Source: Streptomyces sp. TLI_146 (GTDB lineage Bacteria; Actinomycetota; Actinomycetes; Streptomycetales; Streptomycetaceae). Taken from it: 64,000 nucleotides of DNA. This document shows positions 55,095 through 62,251 of the stretch, in pieces; position 1 is the first letter of the stretch, and every line of letters starts with the position of its first letter. The notes beneath the pieces are model-generated. The model made no database searches and was not told the DNA's origin. It saw only the letters and a list, made by a program, of their open reading frames with translations. The translations under genes were made by a program, and so were the position numbers. The stretch covers positions 434,001 to 498,000 of the forward strand of contig NZ_PJMX01000001.1 of the NCBI RefSeq assembly GCF_002846415.1. Reading direction: 5' to 3'.

Positions 55095-55360
55095 GTGCGC
55101 GAGGCGAGACCGAACTGCTGACCGCAGCCGCGAAGGGGAACCGGCGGAAGGTTTTGACGTTCCACAGCCGGGCCGCCGAGGCCGAAACCATGGCCCACGG
55201 TGTAGTCGGGGTCGCCGAGCAGCTGGGCGCGCATGAGCCGCGCATGTTCCCGCCGACCGAGCGGGTCTGGGCCGACTAGCTATGCGGCGAACACCCTCCC
55301 CTCCACTGGCGGGCGGTGCTGGACACCTTCGCCGACGACCTCATCGAACCAGAAGGCTGA
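55095..55360 (+). pseudogene. Helicase C-terminal fragment with a nonsense codon
   Basis: One frame reads ELLTAAAKGNRRKVLTFHSR, EAETMAHGVVGVAEQLGAHE and FPPTERVWAD, then a TAG (55277-55279), then LCGEHPPLHWRAVLDTFADD and LIEPEG with a stop at 55360. It matches the second RecA-like domain of Streptomyces DEAD-box/helicase-associated proteins, where VSFHHxVxxA and WLCGEHxxxxRxxVLxxF are usual. The TAG replaces the expected Trp codon in place. N- and C-terminal parts are missing. Confidence 0.55.
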
Positions 55361-55728
55361 TGCCATCACCGAGTCAACGGTGTTGTCTGTTGCCCAGCAC
55401 GCAGCTGATTCACAGCCGGTTGAGAGCAGGGCCGCCGTCTCGGGCCAGGGGCAGGAGGGGGCTCGCAGGCCACTGTGGACGTACGGCAGGCCCCGCCCCT
55501 TGTCGTCAGAGGCGGGCAAGGCGGCTGTCCGCAGGCCCCTTGTGCCCGAGGTACCACCCTTTCCCCCTCCCCGGGATCGCCATGTGGGCGGTCTACTTCC
55601 GCTGGACTACTGGGGTGCTGGCGCACAAGTACGCCCAATCCAAAGGACACTTCCGCCATCGGACCCAGGATCCGCCCAGCCGACTGCCTCCCCCCCCAGC
55701 CCCCTCATGAGCCGCTAGTCTGACGGTT
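55361..55728. other. Gap without a recognisable gene
   Basis: No frame with coding character is seen on either strand. It contains several C-runs (CCCTTTCCCCCTCCCC near 55558). Confidence 0.35.
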
Positions 55729-56169
55729 ATGCGTCCGATGACTCACGAGGAACGCGCTGCCTTCCTCGCAGAACCACACGTCGCAGTCCTGAGCGTCACA
55801 GCCGAAGCACAACGCGCTCCACTGACCCTCCCGATCTGGTACGAGTACCAGCCAGGCCAGCTCGTCAAAGTGATCACGGCACCCCACCTGCGCAAGACCC
55901 GGCTCATCAAGGAAGCCGGCCGGTTCGCGTTGTGCGCGCAGCGCGCCGAAGTCGACGACTACCGGTACGTGTCGGTGGAGGGCCCGGTGACCGAGATCAG
56001 GCCGACCTCCAAGCAGGAACGCTTCGACATGGCCGCGCGTTACATGGGACCAGGCCGCGCCACCGACTACATCAACGCAACCGAGGAAACCGCAGCCGCC
56101 AACATCGCGATCTACATGCGGCCCGAACGGTGGAACACCTTCGACTTCAGAGTAAATCTCGACAACTAG
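55729..56169 (+). CDS. Pyridoxamine 5'-phosphate oxidase-family (PPOX) protein
   Basis: The 146-residue product starts MRPMTHEERAAFLAEPHVAV and has the split-barrel flavin/F420-binding pattern: LSVTAEAQRAPLTLPIWYEY, VITAPHLRKTRLIKEAGRFA, YRYVSVEGPVTEIRP and a C-terminal ERWNTFDFRV strand. Length and motifs fit the single-domain PPOX class typical of actinobacteria, many of which use F420. Cofactor and substrate are unknown. A 14-bp hairpin follows downstream. Confidence 0.85.
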   Translation: MRPMTHEERAAFLAEPHVAVLSVTAEAQRAPLTLPIWYEYQPGQLVKVITAPHLRKTRLIKEAGRFALCAQRAEVDDYRYVSVEGPVTEIRPTSKQERFDMAARYMGPGRATDYINATEETAAANIAIYMRPERWNTFDFRVNLDN

Positions 56170-56538
56170 CAAGTCGCGGTGAACCGGGTCTGCTAACCGG
56201 TTAACGCCCGCGCGCGGACCCAATTCCGGCAGCACGGACAGGCGCAGGCATGTCCAGGCCATTTCGGACCCCGGGCACGCGGCAAGCTGATCAGTGCACA
56301 CCAGCACGATCGGAAGCAACAGCAGCGGAAAGCCCGGCGTTCCCCGCCGTGGCCCCCCCTCAACTGGGTCTCGCAAGATTTTCGATCTTGCGAGACCCCA
56401 GAAAATCGCCACGTATGGCCAGCTCGGTTCCCCCTCGGCAGTCACACTCAGTAGCTTCGGTGCCGTCTGGGTTCCAGAGCCGCTGGCCTGGCGATTGCCT
56501 CGGACATCGCGGCAGGAGTGGTGTGATACGAGTGGGAG
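56170..56538. other. Gap after the PPOX gene
   Basis: Apart from the hairpin at 56366-56398 no feature is seen. CTAACCGGTTAACGC at about 56191 contains a short palindrome (TAACCGGTTA). Confidence 0.35.
56366..56398. terminator. Perfect hairpin terminator
   Basis: GGGTCTCGCAAGAT (56366-56379) pairs exactly with ATCTTGCGAGACCC (56385-56398) over a 5-nt loop (TTTCG). Confidence 0.7.
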
Positions 56539-56715
56539 ATGGAACGAGCGCGAGGGCGGATCGGCACGGAGTTCGACCGGCGGGCAGCGACGTACGACGC
56601 CAGTGCCATGCACCGGTTGCCGGCGCGCGAAGCCGTCCGCCTGGTCCCGCCACGCCCGTACGCATGGGTCCTTGATGTGGCCACGGGAACAGGACTGGCC
56701 GCGCGGGAGGACGCC
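56539..56715 (+). pseudogene. SAM-dependent methyltransferase, N-terminal remnant
   Basis: The ATG at 56539 opens MERARGRIGTEFDRRAATYD, then SAMHRLPAREAVRLVPPRPY and AWVLDVATGTGLAARED, the start of a class I methyltransferase ending just after the GxGxG SAM-binding motif. Beyond about 56715 the frame becomes Gly/Arg-rich with no homology. It is a truncated stub. Confidence 0.6.
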
Positions 56716-56996
56716 ACGCTGTCGGGCGGAGGGGGGTGTACCGGTCACCGCGGTCCGCGTCGCCAAGCGGCCACGGGGTCGCCGCCGCGCCGCTGGAGGG
56801 CTACCTCCCGTTGCGTAAGCGCCTCACCATTTCCCACTGACGGGCAGTCAGCGGCGTAGAGATGTGGGCAGGTCCGCTCCTCCTCAACGGGCGGCCCACT
56901 CTTCACTGGTGGTGCCTGTCCCCCGAGCGTGCGCCAGCCGGCCACGCAGCCCCTGCGGGATGCTCGGGCGGCACCAGTTCGCGCCCGGAGCGCGGG
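56716..56996. other. Gap before the amidase operon
   Basis: No credible gene; frames are Arg/Pro-rich. It ends in the terminator of the minus-strand amidase gene. Confidence 0.3.
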
Positions 56997-57042
56997 CGCG
57001 CTACCTGGCCAACGAGGTCCCGCGCGTTGGCCAGGTAGCGCG
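56997..57042 (-). terminator. Long hairpin terminator of the amidase operon
   Basis: CGCGCTACCTGGCCAACG (56997-57014) pairs exactly with CGTTGGCCAGGTAGCGCG (57025-57042), an 18-bp stem with a 10-nt loop, six bases past the amidase stop codon. Confidence 0.75.
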
Positions 57043-57047
57043 AATGG

Positions 57048-58439
57048 TCAAGCGGCTGTGGCGAGTGCCCGGGCGGGCTGCGTCTGCTCGTAGGCGTGGC
57101 CGACTCGCAGGAGCGTGGGCTCACCGAGGGGCCGGCCGAGCAGCTGCATGCCGATGGGCATGCCCTCCGCGTCATGGCCGACCGGAACGGTCAGGGCGGG
57201 TACTCCGGTGATGTTCGCGGGAGCGCAAAGGCGCACGTAGGCGTCGGAGACGCTCTCGGTCGTGCCGTCGGGCCAGGTGACCGTCTCCTGGTCGGCCCCG
57301 GCCGCGGGCATCGGGACGCTCGGGGCGGCGATCAGGTCGACCTCCTCCAGCATCCGTGCCCACTCGGCGCGCATGAGCGTGCGGGAGCGTTGAGCGCGTA
57401 TGTAATCACCGGCGCTCATCAACTCGCTTGCCTCCAGGAGGATGCGGACGTCCTCCTGGTACAGCTCGGGGACCGTGCGCAGGCTGCCTTCGTGGTAGGC
57501 ACCGGCCTCCGGGACCATCAGGCCCCACTGGGTGGCCTGGATGTAGCGGGTCATCGGGATGTCGACCTCGACGAGATGTGCGCCCAGGGCTTCCAACTGC
57601 CCGATGGCGTGCCGGACGGCGGTCGCCACCTGCGGGTGGACGTGGTCGAAGTAGTACGTGCGCGGCAGGCCGATGCGCAGCCCCGTCAGGTCCGTGCCGG
57701 TACCGGGCCGGTAGTCCGCGGCGGGCACGGACAGCGAGGCGGGGTCGCGCGGATCGTGTCCGGCCAGCGCGGTCAGGACCAGGGCCGCGTCCTCGACGGT
57801 ACGGGTGATCGGGCCGACGTGATCCAGCGACCAGGACAGGGAGGTCACGCCGTGACGGGGGACGAGACCGTAGGTCGGCTTGAGGCCGACGACCCCGTTG
57901 AGCGCGGCGGGCACCCGGATCGACCCGCCGGTGTCGGTGCCCAGGGCGAAGGTCGCGGTGCCCGACGCGACGGCCACCGCGGAGCCGCCGCTGGAGCCAC
58001 CGGCGACCCGGCCGCGGTCCCAGGCGTTGCGGGTCTGCGGGGTGGTCAGGCCGAAGGCGAATTCGTGAGTGTGGGTCTTGCCGAGCAGGACCGCACCGGC
58101 TGCGCTCAGACGCGCGGCGACCGTACTGTCCGCTGTCGCGCGATGTCCGGCGCGGACCCGGGAGCTGGCCGTGGTGGCCATCCCGCAGACATCGATCAGG
58201 TCCTTGAGTCCCATCGGGATGCCGTGCAGCGGACCCCGGTAACGGCCTTGCGCCACTTCGTGTTCGGCGTCGACCGCCACCCGGCGCGCCTGCTCCGCGG
58301 CGACCGTGACGTAGGCGCCGAGGTGCGGCTCCGCCTTCTCGATGCGATCGAGGACGGAGTCGACCAGTTCGACGGGGGACAGTCGCCCGGTACGTATCGC
58401 GTCCGCGGCGGCGGCAAGGGACAGCTCATACGGCTGCAT
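57048..58439 (-). CDS. Amidase (amidase-signature family)
   Basis: The ATG at 58439 (MQPYELSLAAAADAIRTGRL) gives about 463 residues. The Ser-cisSer-Lys triad can be placed: Lys79 in GIPMGLKDLID, cis-Ser149 in VAGGSSGGSA, and nucleophile Ser173 in GTDTGGSIRVPAALNGVVGL. PTYGLVPRHG and DHVGPITRTVEDAALVL are further signatures. The start lies inside the end of a 69-residue gene (14-bp overlap), a DUF4089/AtzG-like partner, a pairing known for some amidases of the AtzE type. It is the last gene of a minus-strand set. The substrate is unknown; a carboxamide or hydrolysable amide is expected. Confidence 0.92.
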   Translation of the reverse strand: MQPYELSLAAAADAIRTGRLSPVELVDSVLDRIEKAEPHLGAYVTVAAEQARRVAVDAEHEVAQGRYRGPLHGIPMGLKDLIDVCGMATTASSRVRAGHRATADSTVAARLSAAGAVLLGKTHTHEFAFGLTTPQTRNAWDRGRVAGGSSGGSAVAVASGTATFALGTDTGGSIRVPAALNGVVGLKPTYGLVPRHGVTSLSWSLDHVGPITRTVEDAALVLTALAGHDPRDPASLSVPAADYRPGTGTDLTGLRIGLPRTYYFDHVHPQVATAVRHAIGQLEALGAHLVEVDIPMTRYIQATQWGLMVPEAGAYHEGSLRTVPELYQEDVRILLEASELMSAGDYIRAQRSRTLMRAEWARMLEEVDLIAAPSVPMPAAGADQETVTWPDGTTESVSDAYVRLCAPANITGVPALTVPVGHDAEGMPIGMQLLGRPLGEPTLLRVGHAYEQTQPARALATAA

Positions 58440-58635
58440 CGTGCTTCTCCTCTCCGGCGCGGTAGGCGGCGGCGGACGGGACGTCGGCGAAGTCCAGTTC
58501 GCGCAGGACCGCGACGACGCTGTGGATGTGGTTGGCGACCGCGGCGACCGCGGTGTGGCGCTCGGCCGGCAGCACAAGTCCGGCGCGGGCGGCCCAGCGG
58601 GCGGCCTCCGGAGGTGTGAGTTCGACGGCGGACAT
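58426..58635 (-). CDS. AtzG-like small partner protein of the amidase (DUF4089)
   Basis: The 69-residue product starts MSAVELTPPEAARWAARAGL, behind GAGAGGGAGAACATCC. Its helical sequence (LVLPAERHTAVAAVANHIHS, VVAVLRELDFADVPSAAAYR) matches DUF4089/AtzG-like proteins, which bind a neighbouring amidase and stabilise it. It overlaps the amidase start by 14 bases, so the two are translationally coupled and probably form a complex. Confidence 0.8.
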   Translation of the reverse strand: MSAVELTPPEAARWAARAGLVLPAERHTAVAAVANHIHSVVAVLRELDFADVPSAAAYRAGEEKHDAAV

Positions 58636-58805
58636 GGATGTTCTCCCTCTCGGTGGGGGCTTGGAGCGTCGGAGTAACCGAGGCCCCTAAAGGCCAAAGG
58701 CCAAGGATTCGCTTGAGGTAACTGCGGGCGCCGCGGCTGCTCGACGGCCGTGAGGGCCGCCGGTCGAGCGGGGCCGGTCGCGTTGTCAGGCCGCGGTGGC
58801 AGGGG
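58636..58805. other. Short intergenic gap
   Basis: This gap separates the MBL hydrolase from the AtzG-like gene. CCCCTAAAGGCCAAAGGCCAAG at about 58684 holds a short tandem repeat (GGCCAAA) that recalls the CTAAAG sequences upstream of the MFS gene. Confidence 0.3.
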
Positions 58806-59738
58806 TCAGGGCGCGGTGGCCGAGATCTCGCTGCCGTGCTCGGCGAGCAGCCGGTAGCGGCCGTTCTCCCGGCGGACGGTGCCGGCCGTGGGCTGCGGGA
58901 AGTGGGTGCCCAGGAGCAGCGTGTCGGTGTCTGCCACGGCGTCGAGCAGCCGGGAACGGGTGCGGACCGCCTGGGCGGGGTCGATGTCGACGCAGCTGCT
59001 CACGTGAGGGTGGGACAGCTGCACGGGGTGGTGGATGCTGTCGCCGGTGATCAGCGCGCGGCGGTCGCTGCCGCGCAGTTCCACGGCGACCTGCCCCGGG
59101 GTGTGGCCCGGGGCAGGGATCAGGAGGACGCCCGGCGCCACCTCGCGCCCCTGCTCGGGCACGTCCACGAGGTCGTACTGTCCGGCGGCGCGGACGGGGG
59201 TGATGGAGTCGCGGAACATCTGGCGGCGGGCCAAGTCCAGGTCGGTGGCGGCCCAGTGGTCCCATTCGGTGCGGCTGGTGAGGTAGCGGGCGTTGGGGAA
59301 GGTGGGGACCCAGTCCTCACCGGCGAGGCGGGTGTTCCAGCCGACGTGGTCGGTGTGCAGGTGCGTGGTGATCACCAGGTCCACGGACTCGGGCGGGAAG
59401 CCGGCCGCCGCCAGGCGCTGCAGGAAGTCGGTGTCGAGACCGTTCCAGGCCGGGTTGGCGCGCGGCTTGGCGTTGCCGATGCCGGTGTCCACGACGATCC
59501 TCAGCCCGCCCGCCTGCACCGCGAAGCTGTGGCTCGCCAGGCGGGGCACGTCGGCGTCGGCGAAGTCGGGGCGCAGCCACGATGCCTCGTCCAGCACTTC
59601 CTTGGTGGCGTCCGGCAGCAGCCAGGGTCCGGTCTGGCGCGGCAGTTCGATCTCGTCGACGCGGCGTACGGCGATGTCGCCGAGGCTCCATCCCGTACTG
59701 GTGGAGGGGATGGTCTGACGGGGCGTGGCGGTGTTCAT
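58806..59738 (-). CDS. Metallo-beta-lactamase-fold hydrolase
   Basis: The 310-residue product has the zinc-binding HxHxDH motif in VDLVITTHLHTDHVGWNTRL (His126, His128, Asp130, His131), then PAPGHTPGQ with His212 and ITGDSIHHPVQ with Asp233, plus LLLGTHFPQP near the end. No signal peptide, so cytoplasmic. The length and the RTEWDHWAATDLDLARRQMF insert fit the MBL subgroup with lactonase or arylsulfatase-like roles. It lies between the amidase pair and an MFS transporter on the same strand, under a probable TetR regulator, which suggests a small catabolic or detoxifying set. Confidence 0.9.
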   Translation of the reverse strand: MNTATPRQTIPSTSTGWSLGDIAVRRVDEIELPRQTGPWLLPDATKEVLDEASWLRPDFADADVPRLASHSFAVQAGGLRIVVDTGIGNAKPRANPAWNGLDTDFLQRLAAAGFPPESVDLVITTHLHTDHVGWNTRLAGEDWVPTFPNARYLTSRTEWDHWAATDLDLARRQMFRDSITPVRAAGQYDLVDVPEQGREVAPGVLLIPAPGHTPGQVAVELRGSDRRALITGDSIHHPVQLSHPHVSSCVDIDPAQAVRTRSRLLDAVADTDTLLLGTHFPQPTAGTVRRENGRYRLLAEHGSEISATAP

Positions 59739-59763
59739 CGGTGGGTCCCTTCGGATGGGCGGC

Positions 59764-59882
59764 GCGGAGTGGGGCTGGGGGTGCGGGAAGGCAGGACTCG
59801 GTGCGGAGTGGGGCTGGGGAGGGTGCTGGATGGCAGGACTCGGTGCGGAGTGGGGCTGGGGGTGCCGGAGGCAGGACTCGGT
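59764..59882. repeat. Three tandem repeats of about 40 bp
   Basis: Three copies of a unit starting GCGGAGTGGGGCTGGGG and ending GGCAGGACTCGGT lie at 59764-59802, 59803-59844 and 59845-59882. Copies differ by small indels in the middle. They fill the space between the MBL and MFS genes and end at the MFS stop codon. Confidence 0.85.
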
Positions 59883-61102
59883 CAGCCGGTGCTCGGCTGC
59901 CGCACGGCGCGGGCGAGGCCGGTCAGGGTCAGCAGGACGACCGTCACGGCGTAGAGCGAGAGGGCCGTCTGCAGGCCGTACAGGTTGGTCAGCAGACCGG
60001 CGAGGACTGCGGGGACGCTCATGGCCAGGTAGCTGAGGACGTAGTAGGCGGCGAGCGTGCCGGCGCGTTCGTCAGGGGCGGCCGGGGACAGCAGCAGGCG
60101 CAGGGCGCCCTGGGTGACGGCCCCGAAGCCGATGCCCGCCAGGGCGGTGCCGGCGAACAGGGCGAGCAGGCTGTGCAGATGGGGCCCGCTCAGGGTCAGC
60201 AGGGCCCCCGGGATCAGGACCGCGGTGCCGACGGAGCTCGCGGTGCGGGCGGGCAATCGCCGCGCGGCGTGGACGGCGAGGCCGGCTGCGGCCGTCAGGG
60301 TGAAGAAGACCAGGCCGCCGGTGGCCCGGGGCATGTGCGGGGCGATGAGCCGGGCGAGCGAGGGACCGAGGGAGGAGTAGAAGCCGCCCAGCGCCCAGGC
60401 GGCGACGACGCCGGGGGCGAGGAACCTCATGGCCGGGCGGGAGGCTGGGGCGACGGCGATGCCGGGGCGCAGGGAGCGCCACGCACCGGAGTGGGGACAG
60501 GCGGTCTCGGTGGTGAGAAGCACTGCGGCCGCCTGCGCGGTGAACAGCAGGAGCAGCAGGAGGTAGACGGTGTGGGTGGGAGCGGGGGCGTACTGCGCGA
60601 GGGCAGTGGCCGCCAGTACACCGGCGGCCATGCCGGCCACGGGGGTGATTCCGTTGGCGAGCGTCGCCCGTCCCGGGCGGTCGGGGTCCTCGAAGTCGAG
60701 CAGCGCGGCTCCGGCGGCGCTGGTGGCCACGCCGGTTGCCAGGCCCTGCAGGATCCGGGCGGCGATCAGCGCCGTCACGCCCTGGGCGGTGGCGAAGACG
60801 GCCATCGCCGCGGCCTCCGCGAGCAGCGCACCGGTGAGGACCGGGCGCCGGCCCAGGTGGTCCGAGAGCGTGCCCGCGGTCAGCAGTGCCCCGAGCAGGG
60901 CGAGTGCGTAGGCACTGAACACGACGGTGAGCGTCATCGCCGAGAAGTGCCATTCGGCCTGGTAGAGGGCGTAGAGGGGGGTCGGTGCGCTGGAGGCGGC
61001 CAACAGGGCGACCAGGACGGAAGCGTGGAGGGGGAATGAGCTGCGGCGGCTCAGCACCGGCAGGCGGCGGGAAGGGGACGACGGGGCTAAGACGCTGAGC
61101 AT
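59882..61102 (-). CDS. MFS transporter
   Basis: The 406-residue product has 12 hydrophobic segments. The start (HASVLVALLAASSAPTPLYA) and GTLSDHLGRRPVLTGALLAE (motif A) are typical of MFS exporters of the YbfB/sugar-efflux type; the middle has PHMPRATGGLVFFTLTAAAG and the end SYLAMSVPAVLAGLLTNLYG. The gene follows a TetR regulator on the same strand after a palindrome-rich gap, so repression by it is likely. Substrate unknown. Confidence 0.88.
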   Translation of the reverse strand: MLSVLAPSSPSRRLPVLSRRSSFPLHASVLVALLAASSAPTPLYALYQAEWHFSAMTLTVVFSAYALALLGALLTAGTLSDHLGRRPVLTGALLAEAAAMAVFATAQGVTALIAARILQGLATGVATSAAGAALLDFEDPDRPGRATLANGITPVAGMAAGVLAATALAQYAPAPTHTVYLLLLLLFTAQAAAVLLTTETACPHSGAWRSLRPGIAVAPASRPAMRFLAPGVVAAWALGGFYSSLGPSLARLIAPHMPRATGGLVFFTLTAAAGLAVHAARRLPARTASSVGTAVLIPGALLTLSGPHLHSLLALFAGTALAGIGFGAVTQGALRLLLSPAAPDERAGTLAAYYVLSYLAMSVPAVLAGLLTNLYGLQTALSLYAVTVVLLTLTGLARAVRQPSTG

Positions 61103-61117
61103 GGAGCACCTCTCACA

Positions 61118-61143
61118 CCTAAAGGCAAACGCTTTGCTTTAGG
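61118..61143 (-). promoter_or_regulatory. Nested palindrome, probable TetR operator
   Basis: GCAAA-CGC-TTTGC (61125-61137) is a 5-bp palindrome set inside the longer pair CCTAAAG (61118-61124) and CTTTAGG (61137-61143). It lies 15 bp before the MFS start codon. A related AAACGCAAACTCTTAGC sequence follows at about 61167. Confidence 0.55.
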
Positions 61144-61184
61144 CAGAGTAGGCCCCGCATCCCCAAAACGCAAACTCTTAGCTT

Positions 61185-61763
61185 TTAGCGCCCAGGGGAG
61201 GCACCTCCCTGGTCGAGCACCGTCGACACGAGGCGGTCGGTGTAGGCCTCCGACAGGTCCGAGGGCCGGAACAGGATGCGGTACACCAGGGGCGCGACGA
61301 CGACGTCCAGCAGAGTCTCCAGATCGGGCACGGCCTCCCCGCGCCCGGCCGCGCGCACGCCGATGGCCTTCAACTGCTCGGCTGCGTAATCGGAGCAGCG
61401 CACCGCATTGCCCTGCTCGGGGTCGCCCAGCAGGGCGTCGCGGATGTACGTGCGGCCCGCCGTCGAAGACATCTCCTCCGCGAACTGCACCGCCCACGCC
61501 TCCAGGTCCGCCCGCAGGCTGCCGTGGTCGGCCGGCGCGCCATCAGGGCGCAACCGCTCGACGGCCACGTCGGACAGCAGCTCTCGCAGGTCCCCCCAGC
61601 GCCGGTAGACGGTGGACGGCGTCACTCCCGCACGGGCGGCGATCAGCGGCACGGTGAGCCCATCCCGCCCCACCTCCGCCTCCAGATCACGGACGGCCTG
61701 ATGTACGGACTGCTGGACGCGGGCGCTGCGCCCGCCGGGGCGTGTGGTCGCTCGGGCACTCAT
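61185..61763 (-). CDS. TetR-family regulator
   Basis: The ATG at 61763 (GTG six bases upstream also possible) gives 192 residues. The helix-turn-helix is LTVPLIAARAGVTPSTVYRR WG in residues about 36-57, and the C-terminal domain is of the TetR_C_16/33 type (GRTYIRDALLGDPEQGNAVR, VVVAPLVYRILFRPSDLSEA). It precedes the MFS gene on the same strand, with an operator-like palindrome between them. It probably represses the MFS gene and perhaps the whole minus-strand set. Confidence 0.85.
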   Translation of the reverse strand: MSARATTRPGGRSARVQQSVHQAVRDLEAEVGRDGLTVPLIAARAGVTPSTVYRRWGDLRELLSDVAVERLRPDGAPADHGSLRADLEAWAVQFAEEMSSTAGRTYIRDALLGDPEQGNAVRCSDYAAEQLKAIGVRAAGRGEAVPDLETLLDVVVAPLVYRILFRPSDLSEAYTDRLVSTVLDQGGASPGR

Positions 61764-61869
61764 GCGCACAGCTTAATGCGAAGAAGTTGCGTCTGGGGCG
61801 ACCAGACCCCCGGGACCCGTCCGTCGCGGAACATCGCAGAGCCGCAGGAGTTGTTCACACCTCAGATTA

Positions 61870-61922
61870 GCGTGCGCGACGCACGCTTTTCCTGTACGGT
61901 GATAAGCGTGCTTCAGGCACGC
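61870..61922 (+). promoter_or_regulatory. Twin inverted repeats GCGTGC-N5-GCACGC
   Basis: The same inverted repeat occurs twice, at 61870-61886 (centre GCGAC) and 61906-61922 (centre TTCAG), with centres 36 bp apart. Between them is an AT-richer TTTTCCTGTACGGTGATAA stretch that may hold promoter elements. It lies upstream of the frameshifted short gene and the FAD hydroxylase. Confidence 0.65.
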
Positions 61923-61975
61923 ATCTCTGATCGGCGTACGGCGGACCGCTCCCGCACCCAACCGAAGGAATCGCC

Positions 61976-62150
61976 ATGAACCGCACCGACATCCGCGCTG
62001 CCCTCACCGACCTGCTCCTCACCCCGGGCCTCGACCTCGACGACGCCGCACGGCGAGTTCGCCCCCGACGGACGCTTCCGCCGCATCGAGGAGACCACCC
62101 TCATGCTCGAAGGCGCCGACGCCGACCGGAACCTCGGCAGTGCCCGCTGA
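61976..62150 (+). pseudogene. Short broken gene, SnoaL/NTF2-like remnant
   Basis: An ATG at 61976 behind CCGAAGGAATCGCC opens MNRTDIRAALTDLLLTPGLD and LDDAA, then the frame degrades. Another frame takes over with GEFAPDGRFRRIEETTLMLE and GADADRNLGSAR up to a TGA. The sense resembles a SnoaL-like/NTF2-like protein with a large internal deletion and a frameshift. Family is tentative; the expression signals look intact. Confidence 0.4.
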
Positions 62151-62251
62151 GCCACCCCGCACACCTGACGCCACGCGGCCGCCGCTGCCGCGGTGCATCG
62201 GCGCGCCGCCGTCACGGCGCATCACCCGAAATGTGAGAGGAAGTGGTTGTC

